Assembly (NCBI GenBank): GCA_944325315.1
Contig: CALVAA010000007.1
Span: 41,565 to 105,564 of the forward strand
From: Candidatus Gastranaerophilales bacterium
Lineage (GTDB): Bacteria > Cyanobacteriota > Vampirovibrionia > Gastranaerophilales > Gastranaerophilaceae
DNA length: 64,000 nucleotides
Direction of reading: 5' to 3'
The notes under the pieces are model-generated. The model saw nothing but the letters and a program-made list of their open reading frames with translations. It was not told the origin of the DNA and made no database searches. Below, in pieces: positions 1 to 9,049 of the stretch. The position numbers and the translations under genes were made by a program. The stretch's first letter is position 1. Every line of letters starts with the position of its first letter.

Positions 1-474
1 TGTTGCATTTGTGATTTTTGTAGCTGTTATTGCTCCGATGCCCATAGCTAAAAATGATGCAACAATTCTTGCAGGAATTGAAGACAATACCTTTACTTTT
101 TTACACACTTCCAAAACAGAACCTACCATCACCATAGGAAGTGTAGTATTCATCATTTGAAAAACAGCTTCGTGCCGCTTTTTCTTTTTTGATTCCCTGC
201 TTGCTTTAATTGAGCCTCCTAAAACACCGCCAATATTTCCAAATAGAGCCATTGTGAGCATTTTTAGGGTTGAACTTAAGCTTTTGTTTTTAATTCTGTT
301 TTTATTGTTTACTATAGCATCAAGCGCTAAAGCGCTTCCTACACCAATTGATGCTCCTAATAAAGATTTTATTTTAACATCTTTTTTTGTTTGTACTCTA
401 TAATCCTTTTGGCTGTTGGCTTTATAATATTTATAAGTTTTAAAATTAGGATATATTTTGTTTTCTGCTTCCAT
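1..474 (-). CDS. Hypothetical membrane protein, C-terminus cut by window edge
   Basis: The frame is open from an ATG at 474 to the left edge, giving 158 residues with no stop, so the gene is partial. The start is supported by a GGTGAG ribosome site about 6 nt upstream. The first ~35 residues are polar (Lys/Tyr/Asn rich), followed by a glycine-rich hydrophobic stretch (SLLGASIGVGSALALDAIV), then a second glycine-rich pair of segments with GNIGGVLGGSIKAS between them, and a last hydrophobic run near the edge. I do not recognise a family. The style (polar head, glycine-rich membrane segments, no signal peptide) resembles other unknown proteins in this window, but I see no direct sequence match. 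Confidence 0.6.
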   Translation of the reverse strand, partial: MEAENKIYPNFKTYKYYKANSQKDYRVQTKKDVKIKSLLGASIGVGSALALDAIVNNKNRIKNKSLSSTLKMLTMALFGNIGGVLGGSIKASRESKKKKRHEAVFQMMNTTLPMVMVGSVLEVCKKVKVLSSIPARIVASFLAMGIGAITATKITNAT

Positions 475-540
475 TATTAACTCACCATTGAATATATAAG
501 CAAAAAAACAAAAATTTTACCAGTTTTTTATTGGTTTAGT

Positions 541-681
541 TTATAAAATTTCCTTAAATTCGCTCTTTGGAGCATTGCACAAAGGACAAACCCAGTTTTC
601 GTCTAAATCTTCAAAAGCTATGTTATTGTTTTCGCTTGGTTTATAGATATAACCGCAAACTATGCATAAGTATTCTTTCAT
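541..681 (-). CDS. Rubredoxin, short-loop type (46 aa)
   Basis: This is a small one-iron electron carrier of the cytoplasm. Two CxxC pairs are visible at C6/C9 (CIVCGYIY) and C32/C35 ([13 protein letters not shown]), which together bind a single Fe. Most rubredoxins have about 29-30 residues between C9 and the second pair; here the gap is 23, a deletion of about seven residues in the loop, as known for the 45-residue Desulfovibrio desulfuricans protein. A strong AAAGGAGA ribosome site precedes the ATG. It stands alone, so its partner (a superoxide or peroxide reductase, for example) is not in view. It was found by reading the strand directly because it is so short. Confidence 0.93.
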   Translation of the reverse strand: MKEYLCIVCGYIYKPSENNNIAFEDLDENWVCPLCNAPKSEFKEIL

Positions 682-851
682 TCTTGTCTCCTTTTTGAAA
701 AGCTTAAATCAAAAAATAAAAATTGTTATTATCTTTATCAGCTAGTTAGATTTTACAAAAGTTAATATTTTTTCGTTTTATGTAAATTTATTCTTAAGAA
801 ATTTTTTTATTTTTATATAGGGGTTTAATAAATTTTGGAGGACTTACATTC

Positions 852-2324
852 ATGTCGGTAGGACTAATTTCGCAATCTGACTGGGAATTGTTTAATAATG
901 ATTTTGTAAATTCCAAAGCAAGTATGCAAGCGAATTATACAACTTCTAATGCGTCTGATCAGTCAGTGTTTAGTGAGCAAACGCAACAAACCGGTGTATC
1001 ATCCGAGTGTAGTGACGGTAGTGATGACGGCAAAATCGGACTTTTTTCAAAAATCGGAAGTGTTTTAAAAGGTGTTGCAAACGGTGCTGTTAATATGGTT
1101 AAAGGTGCAATATCGAACCCTCTTAAAACGGCTGCCGTTGTCGCTGCGTGCTGTATACCGGTTGTAGGGCCGTTGGTTGCCGGCGGACTTGCTGCCTATG
1201 GTATATATAGCGGCGGCAAACAGATATTAAGCGGTATTGAGCAAGCAAATAATGCTACAACTGATGCCGAAGCAAAAGATGCTTGGGAAAATGTCGGCTC
1301 GGGAGGACTTACGGTTGGAGTTTCCGCTGTCGGCTTAAAAGGTAGTGCGGGAATGTTAAAATCTCAACTAAATGGTGCTTCAACGACGGTAAATGCTGTT
1401 AAATCGGCGAAATCAAACGGTGCAACAAAAGGTCAAATTGCGGAAATTGCATTCAAAGAAGGCGCAAGAGAAACAGGAAGAACTATTTCGGGTGTTTATA
1501 CAAAAGTAAAAGATAAAGCTGTCGAAATAAAAGATGGCGGAATACAAGGTGTCAAAGATTCTCTGACGGCAGAAGCAAACAAAGCCATTGACAGTACCGG
1601 AGCTAAAATCAGGAAAGTTGTTGATAAAGTCGATGATTTCCAAAAACAAAATTTAACAAAAGAAGCAAGAGCATTAAAAAAACAAACAAAGGCTGCTCAA
1701 AAATCTGAAGTGCAGACCATTAAAGATAATGCAAAATTAGATGGCGGAAAAATTACGGAAAAATCTTCAGGCTTTGAAGTTGAATACTCTGACGGCACTG
1801 TAATGAAATACAACAATAAGGGCATTCAAACTTCCCAATCAAATACTGTGGTTAACTCGGATGGCACAACAACAACTATTGTTAAAAAGTTTGATTCACA
1901 AGGTACTTTAGTTAAACGAACAACTACAGTAAAAAATTCCCAAGGAGAAATAATAAGTGAAAACGGTATATCGAAAAATCTAAAAACTGGTGTTGAAAAA
2001 TCCAAACAAGTAAATATCGATGCTGACGGAAACAAAACAACAACTACCACCTCGACAAATCACAAAACAGGTGTTGTATACCAGGATAAAGTAAGCAAAA
2101 CAACAAATGGCACAAACAAATCTTCCCAGTATGCGTCATTTGAAACGGACGGTTTTGTTGATGCGGGAAATTTATCAAAAATAGACAAATTTTTCATCAA
2201 AGCTGATTCAAATTCACTCGGAAACATAATAAATTGGGAGTCAAAAATTCTTAAAGAATCTACAAATCCGTTTTTTATGACAGGAAGCAGCATACTTTTA
2301 GAAAAAGAAAAAGAAGCAATATAA
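852..2324 (+). CDS. Glycine-zipper protein with C-terminal Thr-rich repeats, unknown function
   Basis: This 490-aa protein has no signal peptide. Its first ~60 residues are polar and contain the motif SVFSE at 38-42. Residues 91-122 form a Gly/Ala-rich hydrophobic hairpin (CCIPVVGPLVAGGLAAYG) of the kind that inserts into membranes. Residues ~180-290 are Lys-rich and probably helical. From ~300 to ~435 the chain repeats short beta-type units of the form DG-T-hydrophobic-(K/T) and TTTxxxxxxG. A GGAGG ribosome site lies 9 nt before the ATG and a perfect terminator follows the stop, so it is a single-gene transcript. The head and hairpin resemble those of the 1110-aa protease at 57067-60399. The function is not known; a secreted or surface effector is one possibility. 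Confidence 0.75.
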   Translation: MSVGLISQSDWELFNNDFVNSKASMQANYTTSNASDQSVFSEQTQQTGVSSECSDGSDDGKIGLFSKIGSVLKGVANGAVNMVKGAISNPLKTAAVVAACCIPVVGPLVAGGLAAYGIYSGGKQILSGIEQANNATTDAEAKDAWENVGSGGLTVGVSAVGLKGSAGMLKSQLNGASTTVNAVKSAKSNGATKGQIAEIAFKEGARETGRTISGVYTKVKDKAVEIKDGGIQGVKDSLTAEANKAIDSTGAKIRKVVDKVDDFQKQNLTKEARALKKQTKAAQKSEVQTIKDNAKLDGGKITEKSSGFEVEYSDGTVMKYNNKGIQTSQSNTVVNSDGTTTTIVKKFDSQGTLVKRTTTVKNSQGEIISENGISKNLKTGVEKSKQVNIDADGNKTTTTTSTNHKTGVVYQDKVSKTTNGTNKSSQYASFETDGFVDAGNLSKIDKFFIKADSNSLGNIINWESKILKESTNPFFMTGSSILLEKEKEAI

Positions 2325-2356
2325 AATTAAGGGCTATATAGCCCTTAATTTTTTTC
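2325..2356. terminator. Bidirectional intrinsic terminator, 26-bp perfect palindrome
   Basis: Positions 2325-2350 form a perfect palindrome (AATTAAGGGCTAT and its complement) followed by TTTTTT on the plus strand and preceded by an A-run that serves the minus strand. It ends the gene at 852-2324. Its right half overlaps the last codons of the convergent ABC permease, so it may serve both transcripts. Confidence 0.9.
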
Positions 2357-3472
2357 TGCCTGAAATTTAAAACTAAACCTTGCTATAGTGAGTGTCAAAA
2401 AAGCAATCAAAATTAACGGAATTAAATTCTGAACAACAACAATGATATCCATGTTTTTAAAATATATCCCTTTAATTATCAGCATATAATATCTTACAGG
2501 GTTTAAAGAGCTTATATATTGGAAAAACGGAGGCATATCTTCAATGGGCGAAACAAAACCGGATAACAAAACAGCAGGGGTCTGAAAGACAAAAACTCCT
2601 AAAATTGCCTGCTGTTGCGTATAAGACAAAGAAGAGATAAAAAGCCCCACACCAATTATGGAAAAAAGAGAAATAAACATTGCAACAAGATAAATTAAAA
2701 TTGAACCATTGAAAGGAACTTTGAAAGCAAAAACGATAATCAGGGTAATTACAATACTTGAAAAAAAAGCTGTCAAAAGCGGGGGGATAGTTTTTGAAAA
2801 AAGAATTTCATCAATAGATAACGGACTAACCATTAGTTGGTTAAATGTTCCCAGTTCTCTTTCTCTTGCAATGGATAAAGACGACAACAGAAGACTTAAA
2901 ACCAAAGCAAGCATAACAATTAAACTCACTGTTAAAAACCATTTGTATTCAATATTCGGGTTGTACCAGTTTCTTACTATGACATTAATTGAAGGATTGT
3001 TAATGCCTTTCAATTTATCAAGCTCTCTTGAATAATCAGATATAATTGTGCTTGCATAGTTTGAAGCAAGTGCGGCCGAGTTTGTTTGTCTGCCGTCTGC
3101 TATTATTAAAACTTCATTTTTAGAGTTTGAATTAATATTTCTTACAAAATCGTTTTGAATTATTATTCCCAACTGTGATTTTTTTAAGTCAATATCATCT
3201 TTTAATTCTTTCATTGTTTTAGGATAGTATATTTTTCTAAACCATTTCGAATTATAGAATCTTGATGTTAACTCTCTTGAATGCTGCGAATTTGAATAAT
3301 CTAAAACTGAAATATCAATATTTTTGACCTCCAAAGTTATGGCATGAGCAAAAACCAACAACTGTAAAACCGGAGGCATTATAATAAGGGCTCTGTTTTT
3401 GGGGTCTTTGAAAATTGTAAGAAACTCTTTTTTTATTAATGCTTTTATTCTTGTAATTCTGTTTTTTTGCAT
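2345..3472 (-). CDS. ybhR: ABC-2 type export permease, YbhR-like
   Basis: This is an inner-membrane permease of a drug or lipid exporter. It begins with a cytoplasmic coupling stretch and the segment DPKNRALIIMPPVLQL, typical of YbhR, followed by TM1, a large extracytoplasmic domain of about 150 residues, and five TM helices near the C-terminus. The ARERELGTFNQLMVSP region is the conserved ABC-2 coupling helix. It overlaps the preceding permease by 28 nt and is the last gene of the five-gene exporter operon. The paired permeases YbhS and YbhR would form a heterodimer driven by the ATPase at 4578-6065. The substrate cannot be read from the sequence. Confidence 0.9.
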   Translation of the reverse strand: MQKNRITRIKALIKKEFLTIFKDPKNRALIIMPPVLQLLVFAHAITLEVKNIDISVLDYSNSQHSRELTSRFYNSKWFRKIYYPKTMKELKDDIDLKKSQLGIIIQNDFVRNINSNSKNEVLIIADGRQTNSAALASNYASTIISDYSRELDKLKGINNPSINVIVRNWYNPNIEYKWFLTVSLIVMLALVLSLLLSSLSIARERELGTFNQLMVSPLSIDEILFSKTIPPLLTAFFSSIVITLIIVFAFKVPFNGSILIYLVAMFISLFSIIGVGLFISSLSYTQQQAILGVFVFQTPAVLLSGFVSPIEDMPPFFQYISSLNPVRYYMLIIKGIYFKNMDIIVVVQNLIPLILIAFLTLTIARFSFKFQAEKN

Positions 3473-4581
3473 TTTTCTAACCTCAAATCAAGATTTCTGT
3501 ATACAATTAAAAAAAGCGCAATACCTAAAATTGAAAGGAAAAATGAATTAATTAAAACTATCTTTGGAACTGTTCCTGCCATAAATTCGCTTTGGATAAA
3601 GATTATAAAATATCTTGGAGGTAAAATTGAAGTTAAATATTGAAATATTTTAGGCATAGAACTAATAGGATAAATCAACCCTGAAAGCATTAAGGCGGGT
3701 AAAAGCCCAAAAGAAAGAGCCATTTGTGAAGATGAAAATTGTTCTTTATAAGCAGAACTTATTGTAAGTCCTACACCAAGGCAACAAAAAAGATACAATC
3801 CTCCGACAAAAAGCAAGATAATCAAATTTCCTCTAAACGGAATCTTAAAAATTTTTATACAAAGAAATATATTAAAAATAAAAGAACTTATTCCTAAAAT
3901 AAAATAAGGTATGTATTTGCTCAATATAAGCTGCATTTTTGTAATTTTGGTTGAAAATAATGCTTCAATTGTTCCCCTTTCCCATTCTCTTGAAATTACA
4001 AGTGCAGTCAAAAGCATTCCGATTAAATTCATGGTGACTGCAAGAGAGCCGGGCAGAATAAAATAGTGTGAATTAACATCCTGGTTATACCAGTATCTTA
4101 TAGTTGGTGTTATTGATGTATTTTTAAACAAATATTTAAAATCCGATGTTTCATAAAGCCAAAGATTGGCAATAGTATAACAATAGCTTTGTGCAAAGTT
4201 TGCAAGATTAGCTTCAGAGCCATCTGTAATTACAAACATATCAGCAGGCTCATTTTTTAAAAGTTTTGAGGTAAAATCGTTCGGGAAAATTACAGCGCCT
4301 TTTAATTTAGAATTTTTAATTTTTTTATACATTTTATTTTTTGAATCAAAAAATTCCGTTTTAATGTATTTACTGTGGTTAAAAGAATTAATAAGTGTTG
4401 ATATTTTTGGATTTATATCATCGTTTTTTATTCCAAGAGTAACCTTTACCGTGTCTAAATTGACTCCGTAGCGATAGAGAATTAAAATTATAAAAGGCAA
4501 AACAACCGCAATCAGAATGCTGGATGAGTCTCTTATAATTTGATAAAATTCTTTTTGGATAAGTGCAAAGTATATTTTCAT
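3445..4581 (-). CDS. ybhS: ABC-2 type export permease, YbhS-like
   Basis: This is the first of two permeases in the exporter. The N-terminus (QKEFYQIIRDSSSILIAVVL then YGVNLD) matches the YbhS pattern. It is followed by an extracytoplasmic domain and a C-terminal membrane domain with the coupling motif SREWERGTIEALFSTK. The start overlaps the stop of the ATPase gene by ATGA, indicating translational coupling. Its length (378 aa) is normal for the family. It is a paralogue of its downstream neighbour, with which it presumably pairs. Confidence 0.9.
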   Translation of the reverse strand: MKIYFALIQKEFYQIIRDSSSILIAVVLPFIILILYRYGVNLDTVKVTLGIKNDDINPKISTLINSFNHSKYIKTEFFDSKNKMYKKIKNSKLKGAVIFPNDFTSKLLKNEPADMFVITDGSEANLANFAQSYCYTIANLWLYETSDFKYLFKNTSITPTIRYWYNQDVNSHYFILPGSLAVTMNLIGMLLTALVISREWERGTIEALFSTKITKMQLILSKYIPYFILGISSFIFNIFLCIKIFKIPFRGNLIILLFVGGLYLFCCLGVGLTISSAYKEQFSSSQMALSFGLLPALMLSGLIYPISSMPKIFQYLTSILPPRYFIIFIQSEFMAGTVPKIVLINSFFLSILGIALFLIVYRNLDLRLEKCKKTELQE

Positions 4582-6065
4582 TTTTGATTTGCCTTTTTAA
4601 TTAAATTAATGAAAGCATCCTGCATTGTTTTAGCTTTGGCGCTTTCAATTAACTTGTCGGGTTTATTTAACGCTATAATTTTGCCGTTATAAAAAAGACT
4701 GATATTATCACAAAATCTTGCTTCGTCCATAAAATGTGTTGTTACTAAAACACTGACTCCGATTTTTGATAAAGATTTAATATGATTCCAAAATTCTCTT
4801 CTTTGAATAGCATCAACTCCCGATGTCGGCTCATCTAAAAATAATACGGGAGGCTCATGGATAAGAGCGCAAGCAAGAGAAAGACGTTGTTTGAATCCTA
4901 AAGGCAAAAGGGAGGTTATTGTTGTTTTATATTGTTCAAGGTCGAAAATTTCTATCATTCTTTCCATTTTTTTCTTTTTGTCTTTGCCAAAAAGCCCATA
5001 GACGCCTGCAAAAAAATTTAAATTATCCATAAGCGAAAGCCTCGAGTACAGAGAAAATTTTTGCGCCATATATCCAAGATAACTCCTTGCTTTTGTCGGT
5101 TCTTTTTCAACATCAATTCCAAGAATATATCCCTTCCCGCTTGTTGGTTTTAAAAGAGCACACATCATTTTAAAAGTTGTGGATTTTCCTGCACCATTTG
5201 GGCCTAATAAGCCAAAAATTTCACCTTTTTTTATACAAAAAGAGTTATTTTTAACAGCCCAAAAATCTCCAAATTTTTTTGACAGATTGTCTGCAACAAC
5301 AGTGCATTTTTCGCTGTAATTTTCTATATGATAGTTTTTTGCTATCTTTGATTCGACTTTTTTATAACCTCCCATTAAATCAATTACTTTTGATTCAAAT
5401 TCTTCGTATGTGGAGCCCAGGGCTTTCGTATTTCCTTCAAATATCACTTTCCCTTTGTCTAAAATTATGCTTAAATCAAAATTAAAAGCTTCATCAAGAT
5501 ATGAACTTGACCAAATAACGCTTGTATTTTTATTTATTGTTTTTTTGACAAGTTCTAATAATTCAAGTCTGGATAACGGGTCAACTCCAACCGATGGCTC
5601 ATCTAAAATTAAAAGCTCCGGTTGTGCTAATAAAGCACAAGCAAGCCCGAGTTTTTGTTTCATTCCTCCTGAAAGATTTTGAGCCAGGCGATTTTTAAAA
5701 GGTTTTAAGGTGGTAAAATCTAACAGTTCATCAAAATCGTTTTTTGTATTTTTTAACTTTGCATACAAATTTAAATTTTCAATTACTGTTAAATCTTCAT
5801 ACAAACCAAATTTTTGGGGCATGTAACCTGTTTTTAAAACAATTTTTTCTTTTTGTATGACAGGGTTTAAACTTAATGTTTTAATTCTTCCTTCACTCGG
5901 ACATAAAAGCCCTATAATTAATCTTAAAAGTGTTGTTTTTCCTGAACCGTCCGCTCCCAAAAGTGCAACAATTTTTCCTTTTACAAAAGACAATGAGATG
6001 TTTTTTAGGGCATATTTATCATCAAATTTTTTTGATAAATTTTCAATTTCAATACATAAATCCAA
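4578..6065 (-). CDS. ybhF: Fused two-domain ABC transporter ATPase, YbhF-like
   Basis: Two nucleotide-binding domains are fused in one 495-aa chain. Domain 1 has Walker A GADGSGKTT, signature LSGGMKQKLGLA and Walker B LLILDEPSVGVDP, but its switch position reads SSSYLDEA with no His. Domain 2 has Walker A GPNGAGKSTT, a degenerate signature LPLGFKQRLSLA, Walker B VLFLDEPTSGVDA and a normal switch His in TTHFMDEA. This asymmetry (one weak H-loop, one weak signature) is characteristic of YbhF. The protein powers the two downstream permeases. It starts 3 nt after the stop of the membrane-fusion gene. Confidence 0.94.
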   Translation of the reverse strand: MDLCIEIENLSKKFDDKYALKNISLSFVKGKIVALLGADGSGKTTLLRLIIGLLCPSEGRIKTLSLNPVIQKEKIVLKTGYMPQKFGLYEDLTVIENLNLYAKLKNTKNDFDELLDFTTLKPFKNRLAQNLSGGMKQKLGLACALLAQPELLILDEPSVGVDPLSRLELLELVKKTINKNTSVIWSSSYLDEAFNFDLSIILDKGKVIFEGNTKALGSTYEEFESKVIDLMGGYKKVESKIAKNYHIENYSEKCTVVADNLSKKFGDFWAVKNNSFCIKKGEIFGLLGPNGAGKSTTFKMMCALLKPTSGKGYILGIDVEKEPTKARSYLGYMAQKFSLYSRLSLMDNLNFFAGVYGLFGKDKKKKMERMIEIFDLEQYKTTITSLLPLGFKQRLSLACALIHEPPVLFLDEPTSGVDAIQRREFWNHIKSLSKIGVSVLVTTHFMDEARFCDNISLFYNGKIIALNKPDKLIESAKAKTMQDAFINLIKKANQK

Positions 6066-6068
6066 TTT

Positions 6069-6923
6069 TTATTCCTCGCTGTCAAGATTAATTTCAACGC
6101 TTACAGGCATGCCTTGTCTTAGGTATTCATCGACTTCATCTATATAAACTCTTATTCTGTAAACCAAATCTGCTCTTAAATCTTCGCTTTGAACGGTTTT
6201 TGGAGTAAATTCCGCAACCGGTGAGATATAGCCTATGTAGCCTTTATATTTTTTCTTCTTTTTGCTTTTGATATCCTCTGTATCGGTGTAAATCCAGGCT
6301 GTTTTCCCGTATTTAATGTTTCCTAAGTCACTTTCTTTTATATAAGTTCTAACCCAAATCGGTTTATTTAAACTCAAAACATAAACAATTTGGTTTTTTT
6401 CAACACGAGCGCCCTTTTCCTGAACTCTTGCAGTAATTATCCCTTCCTGCGGAGCATACATTTTTGTATAGTTCAGCTGTAAGAGGTGGTACTGTTCGTT
6501 TTCAATGTCTTGTTTGTATTTTGCGTATGATAAATCTTTCGTATTTAAATAAGTTTCGCATTCTTGCTTGGAGATAATTTCGCCTTTGCAAAGAGGGCGG
6601 TTTTTTTTGTATTTTTGTTCGTCTTCTTTTGCTTGTGCTTTTGATTCGAATTTCTGAAAGTATGCTTTTTTATAATTTATTTTATAGTCCCTATCATCTA
6701 AAACGGCAAGCAAATCCCCTGGCTTTACCCGGTCTCCTTCTTCAACAAAAACATCTTTAATAATTCCTGATACCTGAAAAGATAAATCTACCTGTCTTAT
6801 TTCAATGTTGCCGTAGGTTTTTATTATGTTTGGTTTTTTTCTTGTAAAAAAGTTATACAAAAAATCCGCTACGCTTAAAGCTATAATAAATATTAAGGAG
6901 ACTACAATAATTTTTTTTATCAT
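6069..6923 (-). CDS. ybhG: HlyD/YbhG-type membrane fusion protein
   Basis: This periplasmic adaptor bridges the inner-membrane ABC pump and the outer-membrane channel. A single N-terminal membrane anchor (residues ~4-22) is followed by a biotinyl-lipoyl half (GDRVKPGDLLAVLDDRDY), a coiled-coil hairpin of roughly 80 residues, the second lipoyl half (YAPQEGIITARVQEKG) and a beta-barrel region (IWVRTYIKESDLG). Its start overlaps the TolC stop by four bases (ATGA). At 284 aa it is slightly shorter than E. coli YbhG. Its place between TolC and the ATPase fixes its role. Confidence 0.92.
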   Translation of the reverse strand: MIKKIIVVSLIFIIALSVADFLYNFFTRKKPNIIKTYGNIEIRQVDLSFQVSGIIKDVFVEEGDRVKPGDLLAVLDDRDYKINYKKAYFQKFESKAQAKEDEQKYKKNRPLCKGEIISKQECETYLNTKDLSYAKYKQDIENEQYHLLQLNYTKMYAPQEGIITARVQEKGARVEKNQIVYVLSLNKPIWVRTYIKESDLGNIKYGKTAWIYTDTEDIKSKKKKKYKGYIGYISPVAEFTPKTVQSEDLRADLVYRIRVYIDEVDEYLRQGMPVSVEINLDSEE

Positions 6924-8230
6924 AATTCTCCTCCAACTGCTTTGTATAGTGTAATGTAGTCAATAAGGCGAGTTGCTTTAGAGCTTGCCTGAAGTGCTTG
7001 CTTTTGTTCCAGAGAAGTTTTGTCTTCCAATAAGTTAATTTTTGAAATTGTCCCATTTTTAAATTTTTCACATGAAGCAAAGAAGTTTTTCTTTTGAAGA
7101 TTTAGAGCACTAATCATATTTTTTTCGGTTTCGCTGTCTCTTTTTATAATATTCAGTGCATTATTTATTTCTTTAATTGCGTTCAAATCAGCTTGTTTGT
7201 ATTTTTCAACAAGTTCATAATACTTTGCTTTTTTAATTTTTAGATTGGCAAGTTTTTCTCCGCCTGAAAAAATATCCTGGCTCAAGCCTGCAAGTAAAAA
7301 AGCAAAAGAAGATTGCCAAGAAAAAAAGTTTCCGCTTCCCGCCGTGTCAAAAACAAGATAACCTGTAATGTTAAATCTTGGAAAAAATTCTTTTTTAGCT
7401 ACAGTGACATCAATTTTTGCGCTCTTTAGTTTGTTTTCAATTTCAACTATATCCGGGCGCATATAAATTACGTCGGAATTTATAATTTCAGGTATTGTTT
7501 GGCTGTATTCAAAGTTTTCCAGTTTTCCCCGTTTAATATCGCTAAAATTTTCAGGACATTCACCTATTAAAAGCGCAAAATTATAAAGAGCAGTTCTTTG
7601 ACTTTTTAAAAGATTTTCGTAAATGCTGTTTTCGTTTTCAAGCTTTTGTTTTTTTTCATTTAATTCGACGATATCAATTACGCCTTTTTTATATTTTTCT
7701 TTATTTAAATCAAAACTTATTTTTTTATCTTTCAATATTTCGATTTGTCTTTCCAGTAAATAATCAAAAAGAAGAATGTTGATATATGTGCTTGCAACAT
7801 CCGACAATAGTGAAATATATGTTCCTTTTTGATTTGCAAGCATTGCTTTGTAGAGTTTTTGGGCACTTTTTGTTTTGTCTCTGTTTTTCAAAAGTAAATC
7901 AGGTTCATAACCGGCAGACAAAGGCAAAATATAAGAATTCCTTTCCATAAGAAAATTATTATCTCCTTTTGGAAAATGCGAACCAAGATAATTACTTGAT
8001 GCAGTAAGTTTTGGCAGTTCAACTGCGAATTGTTTTTTTATTTCATTTCTGTATTGCTCTACTTTATGATTTGTACTTTTTAAATCATGATTATTTCTAA
8101 GGGCAAGTTCTATGTAATTTTCCAAAAAAATATCACTAAAGCGTTTAAAAAAATCAATATTAACAGAAGAAGCAAATGTTGATTGCCCGAGTAAAAATAA
8201 TATTAAAACGATTAAATACAAAATCCTCAT
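6920..8230 (-). CDS. TolC-like outer-membrane efflux protein (exporter operon)
   Basis: This is an outer-membrane channel of the OEP family with a signal peptide (LYLIVLILFLLGQSTFAS, residues ~4-21) and two related halves rich in long amphipathic helices. It includes the family marks YMRPDIVEIENKL and FFPRFNITG. It is the first gene of the five-gene exporter operon and would complete the tripartite pump. A paralogue at 39514-40866 serves the EmrAB system; the two share the same layout and the sequence AKKEFxPxxNI. No clear ribosome site precedes the ATG, and hisF ends 48 nt upstream on the same strand. Confidence 0.92.
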   Translation of the reverse strand: MRILYLIVLILFLLGQSTFASSVNIDFFKRFSDIFLENYIELALRNNHDLKSTNHKVEQYRNEIKKQFAVELPKLTASSNYLGSHFPKGDNNFLMERNSYILPLSAGYEPDLLLKNRDKTKSAQKLYKAMLANQKGTYISLLSDVASTYINILLFDYLLERQIEILKDKKISFDLNKEKYKKGVIDIVELNEKKQKLENENSIYENLLKSQRTALYNFALLIGECPENFSDIKRGKLENFEYSQTIPEIINSDVIYMRPDIVEIENKLKSAKIDVTVAKKEFFPRFNITGYLVFDTAGSGNFFSWQSSFAFLLAGLSQDIFSGGEKLANLKIKKAKYYELVEKYKQADLNAIKEINNALNIIKRDSETEKNMISALNLQKKNFFASCEKFKNGTISKINLLEDKTSLEQKQALQASSKATRLIDYITLYKAVGGEL

Positions 8231-8278
8231 ATAAGAATTTTTTATCGTTTTTGTAGTGTTTTGAATTGGAAAAATGTA

Positions 8279-9049
8279 CTAACCTATCCGTCGCACTTTT
8301 ATGTTTGCTTTTATTAAATCGTTTTTTAAATTTTTGATGTTTAAAGTATTGTAATGAAAGATTGATGCAGCAAGTGCAGCATCAACATTTGTTTTTTTAA
8401 AAACGTCTATAAAATGTTTTGAATCAGCCCCAGCTCCGCCCGATGCTATAACAGGTATATTCACCGCATTTGATACAATATTTAGTAAATCAATATCAAA
8501 CCCTTTTTGAGTTCCGTCAAAATCCATTGAAGTTAAAAGAATTTCTCCTGCCCCTAATTCGGCTGTTTTTTTCGCCCAATCAACAACTTTTAGACCTGTG
8601 TTTTTTTTGCCTGCATTAATAAAAACGTAAAAATCACCGTCAACTCTTTTTGCATCAATTGCTGCTACGACGCATTGAGAACCAAAGTAGTTTGCGCAAT
8701 CGGATATTAAAGAAGGGTTTTTTACTGCCGCCGAATTAACGGAAATTTTATCCGCTCCGAGCGTGAGAATTGTCCTTATATCTTCTGTTTCGCTTATGCC
8801 GCCTCCAACAGTAAAGGGGATAAATACTTCTTTAGCCACTTTTTCTACAAGTTCTGCTACTGTTTTCCTTTTTTCATTTGTTGCGGTAATATCCAAAAAA
8901 ACAAGTTCGTCCGCCCCAAGTGATGAATATTTTTTTGCAAGCTCAATTGGGTTTCCTACTGTTTTTAAATTTTCAAAATTAATACCTTTTACGGTTTTCC
9001 CTTCTTTGACATCCAAACAAGGGATTATTCTTTTTGTAAGGTTATTCAT
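8279..9049 (-). CDS. hisF: Imidazole glycerol phosphate synthase cyclase subunit HisF
   Basis: HisF is the cytoplasmic TIM-barrel cyclase that joins ammonia from HisH to PRFAR, giving IGP and AICAR in histidine synthesis. Marks include [18 protein letters not shown] with the catalytic Asp13, FTVGGGI, the second catalytic Asp in [21 protein letters not shown] and PVIASGGAG. Its length (256 aa) is normal. Its start codon shares one base with the stop of the GGDEF gene (TAATG). No other his gene is in the window, so the pathway genes are scattered in this genome. Confidence 0.97.
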   Translation of the reverse strand: MNNLTKRIIPCLDVKEGKTVKGINFENLKTVGNPIELAKKYSSLGADELVFLDITATNEKRKTVAELVEKVAKEVFIPFTVGGGISETEDIRTILTLGADKISVNSAAVKNPSLISDCANYFGSQCVVAAIDAKRVDGDFYVFINAGKKNTGLKVVDWAKKTAELGAGEILLTSMDFDGTQKGFDIDLLNIVSNAVNIPVIASGGAGADSKHFIDVFKKTNVDAALAASIFHYNTLNIKNLKNDLIKANIKVRRIG

